Below, one piece after another: positions 1 to 6,194 of a stretch of DNA of 9,385 nucleotides; the stretch's first letter is position 1; each line of letters starts with the position of its first letter. Origin of the DNA: Deltaproteobacteria bacterium (GTDB lineage: Bacteria; Desulfobacterota; Desulfobulbia; Desulfobulbales; VMSU01); contig JAJYJA010000095.1 of assembly GCA_021789795.1 (NCBI GenBank), forward strand, positions 1-9,385, given 5' to 3'. Made by a program: the position numbers and the translations under genes. The notes below the pieces were generated by a model. That model saw nothing but the letters and a program-made list of their open reading frames with translations, was not told the origin of the DNA and ran no database searches.

Positions 1-2301
1 GGTGGTCTCGTGGAGCAGGCCGTTACGTCGTACCAGGGGCTTGGTCAGGCGGTCACGGTGCTGGATGAAGTTGAAGCCGAAGCGGCCCTTGACGCACAGG
101 GCCCCGAAGTTGGGGGCCTGCTCCGGGTCGGCGGTGACCTCCATGATGGTGTTGTTCTTGACCCGCAGGATCATCTGGCAGCCGGCCCCGCAGTAAGGAC
201 AGGTGGTGCGCACCTCGCGGATTGGTTCGCCGGTCACCGGCACGATGGCCTCCTTCTTGGCCAGGGCGCCGGTGGTGCAGAACTCCGCGCAGCGGCCGCA
301 GGCCACGCAACGCTGGTTGAAGTTGAGGCGGATGCCCTGGGCCCGGCCCTGGTCGTCGAAGCCCTCGCAGGAAAGTTCCAGGGCCTGGTATTCGCAGCTG
401 TTGGCGCAGCGCTGGCAGTAGATGCACTTGTTAAGATCGACGGTCAGGGTGGGGTGGCCGGTGTAGCGGCCGTAGGTGGGGACGGTGCCCATGCCGGTCT
501 TGTTGGGATCGACCTTGTGCTCGATGGCCAGCCGCTTGAGATCGCAGCGCTCGAAGGCCGAGCAGCCGCAGGCCAGGCAGCGGTTGGCCTCCTTGATGGC
601 CATCTCCTCTGAAAAACCTAGTTTTATCTCATTGAAATCCTGCACCGCGGTGGCCGGAGGCCGGGTGGGCATCTTTTCCCTGAGCTTGACCTTGATCCCC
701 TCGAAGTTGCGCAGATCGACGTCGTCGAACGACCGGCCCCGGTGGAAGTTGAAACGCTCCTCCCGCTCGACCTGGTCGTTGCCCACGAGGTAGGCGTGCA
801 TGTTTTCGGCGGCCCGGCGGGCGGCCACCACCGTCTGGATAACGGTGCGGGTGCCGGAGACCGCGTCACCAGCGGCGAACACCCCCTCTCGGTTGGTCAG
901 CGCGGTGCGGACGTTGGCGTTGATGCAGTTGGCGTCCGACAGATTCAAGTAGCTTCCCAGCTTGCCCGCCGCCAACTGCTGGTCGGAAAAGGCCATCTGC
1001 CCCAGGGAGTAGAGCACCGTGTCCACCTGGATGAGGTTGGAGGAGCCGGGGATGGGCTCGGGGTGGCGGAGGCCGCGTTTGTCGGGCTCGGTGAGCCGCA
1101 TGCGGATCAGCTCCACGTCCAGGCCGCCGGCCACCTGCTCGATCTTCACCGGCGAGGCGACCATCAGGAACTGCACCCCCTCCTGCTCCGCCTCGTGAAT
1201 CACCCGCTGGTTGGCACTCATCCCGGTGCGGGACTTGGAGAAGATGACCGTCACCTCGTCCACCCCCAGGCGCAGCAGGGAACGGGCCGCCTCCAGGGCG
1301 ATGTTGTTGCCGCCGATCACCGCCGCCCGCCGGCCAACCTGCTCCACCTTCTTCTGGGCCACCAGGCGCAGGAAGTCGGTGGCGCTCATCACCCCCGGCA
1401 GGGTGGCGCCGGGGATCTCAAGCGGCTGGGCCGCCCAGGCCCCGACCCCGATAAAGGTGGCGTCAAAGCCCTGGGCCTGCAAGTCGTCCAGGTTGAAGGT
1501 CTCGCCGAAACGCTGGTTGAACTTGACCGAGATGCCCATGGCCAGGATGGTGTTGGTCTCGTAGTCCAGCACCTTGCGGGGAATCTTGTAGGCCGGCAGG
1601 CCGTAGCGCAACATGCCCCCCAGCTTGGGCATGGCCTCGAAGATGGTGACGTCGTGGCCCTTGCGGGACAGGTAGAAGGCGGCGGTCAGTCCCGCGGGCC
1701 CCCCGCCGATCACCGCCACCCGTTTGCCGGTGCGGGGCTCGCAGGAGAGCTTCAAGTCGATGTTGTTGGTCAGGCACCAGTCGGCGACAAAGCGCTTCAG
1801 GTGGTTGATGGACACCGGCTCGTCCACCAGGATGCGCCGGCATCTGGTCTCGCAGAAACGGGGACAGACCCGGCCCACCGAGAAGGGGAACGGGTTTTTG
1901 TCCATGATCAGGCGCACCGCCTCCTCGTACTCGCCCTTGGCCACGTGGGCGATATAGCCCTGGACGTTGATCTGGCCGGGGCAGGTCAGGTTGCAGGGGG
2001 CCTTGCAGTCGCCGAAATGGGTGGCGGCCAGGATGGCCAGCCGCTGCTGGCGGTGCTTACCCAAGGCCGGGGTGACGGTGGCGATCCGCATCCCCTCCGC
2101 AATCTCGGTCTGACAGGCGCGCCTGGGGGCGTCTTCGCCCTCCACCTCGACTAGACACAGCTCGCAGGCCCGTTCCGGGAACTTGCCCTTGACGTGACAG
2201 AGGGTGGGGATGGAGATCTCCGCCCGCCTGGCCGCCTCCAGGATGGTGATCCCCTCCTGGGCCATGATTTCCTTACCGTCGATTACGAGATTTACTGACA
2301 T
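1..2301 (-). CDS. Fused [2Fe-2S]/GltD-like flavoprotein/ferredoxin/formate dehydrogenase alpha-type oxidoreductase, N-terminal 767 residues (3' end outside the window)
   Basis: The frame is open from ATG 2301 to the window edge. Residues 1-75 form a NuoG/HydA-like [2Fe-2S] domain (Cys35, Cys46, Cys49, Cys63). Residues about 95-185 resemble the cluster-binding N-terminus of GltD/NfnB (Cys99, 103, 107, 146, 150, 154). Then come an FAD-binding Rossmann fold (VIGGGPAG at 197-204), a pyridine-nucleotide fold (VIGGNNIALE, 328-337) and the FAD motif VFAAGDA (474-480). Further clusters follow: Cys575/578/580/586, then two ferredoxin motifs, Cys626/629/632/636 and Cys665/668/671/675. From about residue 698 the molybdopterin oxidoreductase alpha chain begins, with CPYCGAGC (Cys701/704/708) and Cys736 in LCVKGRFG, a formate dehydrogenase signature. 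The Mo/W-ligating Cys or Sec lies beyond the window. The likely reaction is CO2/formate interconversion linked to NAD(P)H and possibly ferredoxin. ATG 2301 has no clear SD; ATG at codon 13 has AAGGAA upstream but would cut the first beta strand. Another molybdopterin enzyme is less likely. Confidence 0.88.
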   Translation of the reverse strand, partial: MSVNLVIDGKEIMAQEGITILEAARRAEISIPTLCHVKGKFPERACELCLVEVEGEDAPRRACQTEIAEGMRIATVTPALGKHRQQRLAILAATHFGDCKAPCNLTCPGQINVQGYIAHVAKGEYEEAVRLIMDKNPFPFSVGRVCPRFCETRCRRILVDEPVSINHLKRFVADWCLTNNIDLKLSCEPRTGKRVAVIGGGPAGLTAAFYLSRKGHDVTIFEAMPKLGGMLRYGLPAYKIPRKVLDYETNTILAMGISVKFNQRFGETFNLDDLQAQGFDATFIGVGAWAAQPLEIPGATLPGVMSATDFLRLVAQKKVEQVGRRAAVIGGNNIALEAARSLLRLGVDEVTVIFSKSRTGMSANQRVIHEAEQEGVQFLMVASPVKIEQVAGGLDVELIRMRLTEPDKRGLRHPEPIPGSSNLIQVDTVLYSLGQMAFSDQQLAAGKLGSYLNLSDANCINANVRTALTNREGVFAAGDAVSGTRTVIQTVVAARRAAENMHAYLVGNDQVEREERFNFHRGRSFDDVDLRNFEGIKVKLREKMPTRPPATAVQDFNEIKLGFSEEMAIKEANRCLACGCSAFERCDLKRLAIEHKVDPNKTGMGTVPTYGRYTGHPTLTVDLNKCIYCQRCANSCEYQALELSCEGFDDQGRAQGIRLNFNQRCVACGRCAEFCTTGALAKKEAIVPVTGEPIREVRTTCPYCGAGCQMILRVKNNTIMEVTADPEQAPNFGALCVKGRFGFNFIQHRDRLTKPLVRRNGLLHETT

Positions 2302-2335
2302 TGCGTGGGTGGCATTTGTTAAGTTTGATGATCTC

Positions 2336-2394
2336 GCAAAAAGGTAACCGATGGCTAAGCAAAAGGGCCAGATACCAGGCGCTCGGACTTTTGC
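2336..2394 (-). repeat. Inverted and direct GCAAAAG repeats in the acsC-oxidoreductase gap
   Basis: The plus strand has GCAAAAAGG at 2336-2344, GCAAAAGGG at 2359-2367 and the inverse CTTTTGC at 2388-2394. In the minus-strand transcript the arm GCAAAAG (2394-2388) can pair with CTTTTGC (2365-2359, a 7-bp stem with a 22-base loop) or with a second copy CTTTTTGC (2343-2336, with one bulge). The two pairings exclude each other. Neither stem is followed by a clean U-run, so a standard terminator is not evident. This may be a partial terminator, a processing site or an operator. The 100-base gap otherwise shows no clear Shine-Dalgarno for the next gene. Confidence 0.35.
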
Positions 2395-2401
2395 AACGCC
2401 A

Positions 2402-3763
2402 TCACTTCTTGGCCGCCGGCTTCCACTCCTTGAGGAAGGCCGGGATATGTCCCGCCTCCCGGGGGCCGATGGTGATGGTCCACTGGGGCAGTTCCTCCTC
2501 CAGTTCGCCCTTGATGGAGGCGAGATAGCCGGGGATCAACAGCTCGCGGTGGTTGATCTTCTCCTCGATGCCGTTCTTCTTGATGAACTGGGCGATCAGG
2601 TCGGCGCCGAACTTGCCCGCCGCCCAGGCGGTGAGCACCGACAGCCCCTCGGTATCCTTGATCAAGAGCCAGGAGGGCACCTTCGAGCCCTCGATCTCGC
2701 CGGAGACGATGAAGTAGGTGAGCGAGAAGTTGCAGGTGATGATCACCGGCGAATCCGCGCCCGGGCCGTTTAGCGGGTAGATGTTCTCCTCCACCACCAT
2801 GGGCCGCTGGGGGTCGGTGAAGATGTTCAACCGCTCAAGCAGCAGGGGGAAGAGCAGGTCGCCCTGCAGGTCGGAGAGGATGATGATCCCGGCGTACTTG
2901 GCGATCATGACCGAGGAGATCATCGCCTCCAGCATCGGGTCGTCGCTCATCTCGCAGGGGAAGTTGAGGGTCGGGAAGCCAAGCGGCTTGTACTTCTTGG
3001 CGATGGCGCTGCGCCGGGCCACCACGTTGTCCTCAAGGGCGGCGCGCACGGTGCGGGCCCCGGTGTCGATCACCAGGTCCTTCACCCCGGCCTGCAACAG
3101 GCCCTCGGCGACGGCGATGGCGTCGTCCAGGTTCTTGCCCCGCACCGCCAGCGGGCAGGCGGTCTCCTGGGCCAGGGCCGCCATCTCCTTGGCGTTGGCG
3201 GCGGTTGCCCCGTAGAGCAGGGGCTTCTTGTCCTGGCAGGTCTTGGCGGCGGCGGCCAGGTTGGCTACGCTGTCGCTGATCAGGATCAGGCCGGCCTTGG
3301 GTGCCTTATCCAGCACCGTTTTCACCAGGCCGGCAAAGGAGGCGGCGTCGTTTTTGGCGTCCTTCACCGCCACCAGATCGGCCTTCAGGAGCACCCCGAC
3401 CCGTTCGTACTGGAGTTTATTGAAGTTTTCCAGGCGGCTGTTGACGGCGGCCGCGTCCATGGCGGTGGTGAGCAGCACCCCGATGCCGGTGGGGTTCTCG
3501 AAGCGCTTCTCGTGCCGGAAGAGGCAGGTCTCGCCGCCGGAGGTGAAGGTAGAGTCGCCGGCGCCGATCTTGATGGTGCGGATGGGCGGCGCCGAGGCCT
3601 CGCCGATGGTCTCCTTGACCGCGTCATCGACGTAGGGGCACTCGCCGATTTCGGCCTGACCCGCAGCCACCTTCATGGCAAAGGCCAAACAGGTTGGAAT
3701 CTTACACTCCCCGCAGTTTTTCTTGGGCAGCATCTTCAGTATCTGTATACCGGTTAAAGCCAT
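2402..3763 (-). CDS. acsC: Corrinoid iron-sulfur protein large (gamma) subunit
   Basis: The 453-residue product is the cobalamin- and [4Fe-4S]-bearing subunit of the methyl carrier that moves the methyl group from methyl-THF (via a methyltransferase) to acetyl-CoA synthase; its partner AcsD is encoded upstream. The N-terminal cluster domain shows Cys17, Cys20, Cys25 and Cys42 in the family spacing CX2CX4CX16C, within NCGECKIPTC. A TIM-barrel domain follows (roughly residues 85-320, with NFPCEMSDDPMLEA near its end), then the C-terminal cobalamin-binding domain with VIITCNFSLTYFIVSGEIEG and TEGLSVLTAWAAGKF. The ATG at 3763 is preferred over an in-frame start at 3811 because GGGAGGGA stands seven bases before it and MALTGIQILKMLPKKNCGEC is the usual family N-terminus; the 16 extra residues look like translated leader. 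The gene ends with TAA-type termination at 2402 after a short lysine-rich tail. The 170-base leader suggests its expression may be tuned separately from acsB. Confidence 0.97.
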   Translation of the reverse strand: MALTGIQILKMLPKKNCGECKIPTCLAFAMKVAAGQAEIGECPYVDDAVKETIGEASAPPIRTIKIGAGDSTFTSGGETCLFRHEKRFENPTGIGVLLTTAMDAAAVNSRLENFNKLQYERVGVLLKADLVAVKDAKNDAASFAGLVKTVLDKAPKAGLILISDSVANLAAAAKTCQDKKPLLYGATAANAKEMAALAQETACPLAVRGKNLDDAIAVAEGLLQAGVKDLVIDTGARTVRAALEDNVVARRSAIAKKYKPLGFPTLNFPCEMSDDPMLEAMISSVMIAKYAGIIILSDLQGDLLFPLLLERLNIFTDPQRPMVVEENIYPLNGPGADSPVIITCNFSLTYFIVSGEIEGSKVPSWLLIKDTEGLSVLTAWAAGKFGADLIAQFIKKNGIEEKINHRELLIPGYLASIKGELEEELPQWTITIGPREAGHIPAFLKEWKPAAKK

Positions 3764-3933
3764 GTGTGGTTCCCTCCCATCATTGGTCGCCCGCCCGGGG
3801 ACCGTAAACAACGATTATCGGAATATATTTGCAAGGTGACTTTCGTAAGGTTTATCGGGGTAGCTTGCTGGCCGCCCGGCGTGAGCCGCACCCGTTTTTT
3901 TTGCTACCGCCTAAGCACCGACCGCCGGTGAAC
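3764..3933 (-). promoter_or_regulatory. 170-base acsB-acsC leader with an AT-rich patch (possible internal promoter)
   Basis: This is the longest gap in the cluster and contains an AT-rich patch (about 3811-3860) in otherwise GC-rich DNA. On the minus strand TATATT (3827-3822) or GATAAT (3819-3814) could act as a -10 element, but no good -35 stands at the usual distance (TTACGA at 3848-3843 is 15 bases away and poor). An inverted repeat GGTAGC/GCTACC (3859-3864 and 3903-3908) flanks a region with a run of eight T on the plus strand (3895-3902). On the minus strand that run is A, so it is no terminator for acsB. The acsC ribosome site GGGAGGGA (3778-3771) ends seven bases before the ATG. Promoter activity is only a suggestion. 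Confidence 0.25.
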
Positions 3934-6138
3934 TCATACCGCCGCTTCCATGGCGAGGGCGGGGTGGTTCTTCTCCTTCAAGAACTTCAGGATCTGCTCC
4001 TCGGTGTCGCCCTGTTCCTCGGTGGCGATCATGTCGAACAGCTCCGGCATGCCGATGGCCTCGCAGCGCTTGATCAGCTTGTCCTTGATCTCCTCCTTCA
4101 GGGCCTTGGGCAGCCATACCAGGCGCTTTAAGCCGCCTTCGGCCAAGAGCAGCTTGGGGCTTGAGATGTAGTGCTTGGACACCCCCATGAAGCCCGGGGT
4201 CTGGGCCCCGCCGCCCGCCATGCCGGCCAGGGTGGTGAACTTCATGCCGGAAGGCGTCATGCCCCGAAAGTCGCGATCCACGATCATCACCCCGTTGCAC
4301 TGGGGCAGCATGGCGGCGATGCACTCGAAGCAGCCGCAGGCGGTCATGGGGTTGTTCATCAGCGAGTAGCAGTCCACCTCCGGCACCGCCCCCCGCGAGG
4401 CCTGCTGGACAAAGGCGTTGATCCCGGCGAACGAGCCCTGGGTGGGATTTAAGCACTCGCCCTTCTCCACCGGCTGGTTGGGGCCGGTGGGGTTGATCTG
4501 GTAGGAGGCCTTGCCGTCCAGCCAGTTGTAGGCCCCGCACATGCCGATCCGCTCCGGGGTGATGATGCAGACGTGGCTGGGGGCGAAGGACTGGCACAGG
4601 GTGCAGGAGTAGAAGATGTCCTCGGTCTCGTCGGTCATGCTGCCCAGGCGCAGGTCGCGCTCGTCATAGACCTTGTGGGCCAGGCGCTGCACCTCCTCCA
4701 CCTTGTCCTGGACGGTGAAGATCTTGACCTGCACCTTGTCCAGGATGGCCCCGAACTCCTGGTGCAGCTTGCCGTGCAACACCTTGCCGATATGGGCGAA
4801 GGAGAAGCCCTTCTCCACCGCCCCCTTGCCGATGCGGATCCACATGATGTTCCGCTGGCCGATGTGCATGATCCCCTGGATGTAGTTGATTAGGTGATGG
4901 AACTGGCGCTCCAGGATGGGCTCGAAGTCGGACTGCATCTCGCGGCCCGCCACCTCCACCAGGATGGCGATGGGCAGGTTCTGGCCGGCCTTGATGTCCT
5001 TGATGTCCGGGCCCTCCACCACCACCAGGCCGTCCTGCACCTCGTCCATGTGCTTGGAGATCAGCACCTCGACCCCGCTGGTGCGGCCGCCGCCGCACTC
5101 CATGAACAGGTCGTCCTTGCGGATGCGCTCGCCCTCGAAGGCCGGGCCGAAGGCCATGGGGATGTCGATCTTGGTGATGCTGACCTTGAGCCCCCGCACC
5201 TCGATGGCCTTTTGCACGATCTCCTCGTGCGGCACCCGGCTCACCACGTGCTCGTAGGTGCAGATGCCGGTGGGCAATACCTCGGGGATGTCCCAGTCGG
5301 AGATGGTGGGGAAGCCCCAGTTGATGGCCCCGGCGGCGTTGGCGTACCACTCGTCTGTGACCTCGCCCAGGGCCATGACGAAGGCAAAGGTCCGGTCCTT
5401 GTTGTAGATCAGGTTCCCCTTGTAGTCACCCGGCTTGACGCCGCCGAAGGCCAAGGCCACCCGGCAGGCGAAGCCGATGGCGAACACCGCCGAGGTGTAG
5501 GTGGGGCCAAAGGGCACCAGCCGGGTGTTCCAGCCCACCTGGACGCCGGCGGCGAGCAACTGCTCGGCCATGCGGACGCCACCCGTGTGGTCGTGCATGA
5601 AGATGTAGAGGTTCTTCTCCTGCAGCTCCAGGGCGATTCGACTGGCGATCTCCTTGCTGGGCGGGGCCCCGACAATGGCCGCAAAACCGGGGGCGGTGCC
5701 GTCCACGAACTCCACCCCGCGCTTTCTGAAGATGACGTCGTCCGCCGCCCCCAGCCAGATGTTGTCGGCCAGGGTGTCTTCGGTCTTGGTGTAGAAGTTG
5801 GGCTCGTTTAGGTAACGGATGGCCTCGAACATCTCCTCGGCGAAGAAGGTGGCCATGCCGGCGTCCAGGGCCTGGCCCAGGTAGGGCAGCCAGACGTTGT
5901 CGCCCACCACGGGCGGCAGGAGCTTGCGGCACTCCTGAAAGATGTCCTTCATGTCGCCCAGATTCTTAACCTTGGCCCCCAACATGCTGTAGATGACGGG
6001 CAGGAAATAGGCGGTGTTGGGATAGGCCACCTCGTGCTCGGCCCCGAACTTCTTGACGGCCTCGTCGAAACTCGCCTCCGCCATATCGACGATCTTGTGG
6101 GCGCCGCGGATGGCGGCGGAACAGATAATTTTCGACAT
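3934..6138 (-). CDS. acsB: Acetyl-CoA synthase (CODH/ACS complex beta subunit, bacterial full-length form)
   Basis: The 734-residue product condenses a corrinoid-bound methyl group, CO and CoA into acetyl-CoA, and its length is close to the 729 residues of the Moorella enzyme. The A-cluster is complete. Cys512, Cys515, Cys524 and Cys534 (SCTLC, HVC, GMCG) bind the [4Fe-4S] cubane, and the Cys601-Gly-Cys603 motif (TACGCFEC) holds the distal nickel. These sit at a constant offset of +6 from Moorella Cys506/509/518/528/595/597, and Phe518 matches the CO-gating Phe512. The N-terminal domain (about 1-310), which archaeal homologues lack and which contacts CODH, is present. ATG 6138 is chosen because AAAGGAGT lies six bases upstream and the protein begins with the family's expected N-terminus. 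The frame stays open upstream to 6954, but that stretch overlaps acsD out of frame and is non-coding. It stops with TGA at 3936-3934. Confidence 0.98.
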   Translation of the reverse strand: MSKIICSAAIRGAHKIVDMAEASFDEAVKKFGAEHEVAYPNTAYFLPVIYSMLGAKVKNLGDMKDIFQECRKLLPPVVGDNVWLPYLGQALDAGMATFFAEEMFEAIRYLNEPNFYTKTEDTLADNIWLGAADDVIFRKRGVEFVDGTAPGFAAIVGAPPSKEIASRIALELQEKNLYIFMHDHTGGVRMAEQLLAAGVQVGWNTRLVPFGPTYTSAVFAIGFACRVALAFGGVKPGDYKGNLIYNKDRTFAFVMALGEVTDEWYANAAGAINWGFPTISDWDIPEVLPTGICTYEHVVSRVPHEEIVQKAIEVRGLKVSITKIDIPMAFGPAFEGERIRKDDLFMECGGGRTSGVEVLISKHMDEVQDGLVVVEGPDIKDIKAGQNLPIAILVEVAGREMQSDFEPILERQFHHLINYIQGIMHIGQRNIMWIRIGKGAVEKGFSFAHIGKVLHGKLHQEFGAILDKVQVKIFTVQDKVEEVQRLAHKVYDERDLRLGSMTDETEDIFYSCTLCQSFAPSHVCIITPERIGMCGAYNWLDGKASYQINPTGPNQPVEKGECLNPTQGSFAGINAFVQQASRGAVPEVDCYSLMNNPMTACGCFECIAAMLPQCNGVMIVDRDFRGMTPSGMKFTTLAGMAGGGAQTPGFMGVSKHYISSPKLLLAEGGLKRLVWLPKALKEEIKDKLIKRCEAIGMPELFDMIATEEQGDTEEQILKFLKEKNHPALAMEAAV

Positions 6139-6162
6139 CGCAAAACTCCTTTTAATTGTAGG

Positions 6163-6183
6163 GGACAGATTCCAAATCCGTCC
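6163..6183 (-). other. Hairpin in the acsD-acsB gap
   Basis: The transcript can form an 8-bp stem (GGACGGAT with ATCTGTCC, including one G-U pair) around the 5-base loop TTGGA. It begins 12 bases after the acsD stop codon. No U-run follows it: the next bases are CCTACAATTAAAAGGAG, leading into the acsB ribosome site. It is more likely an intercistronic processing or stability element than a terminator; this is inferred from sequence only. Confidence 0.35.
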
Positions 6184-6194
6184 TCTCCTTGAAT

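Noticed and set aside
742..2154. A 470-codon open frame on the plus strand
   Set aside because: It lies wholly antisense to the oxidoreductase gene, whose cysteine motifs and folds are clear. The frame is His/Gly/Gln/Val/Asp-rich, as expected from the complement of GC-rich codons, and resembles no family.
3764..3811. An earlier in-frame start for acsC adding 16 residues
   Set aside because: The extra residues have no family match, and ATG 3763 has a strong ribosome site and the expected N-terminus.
3826..3850. A sigma-54-type promoter around TTGC on the minus strand before acsC
   Set aside because: The GG element expected about ten bases upstream of the GC is absent.
3877..3902. A plus-strand terminator: CGGC-GTGA-GCCG followed by eight T
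   Set aside because: The stem is only four base pairs and ends six bases before the T-run, and there is no plus-strand gene to terminate.
4894..5811. A 305-codon open frame on the plus strand (and other plus-strand frames such as 10-612 and 7023-7634)
   Set aside because: They are antisense to acsB, the oxidoreductase and metF-acsD. They have low-complexity composition and no recognisable domain; they are by-products of third-position G/C bias.
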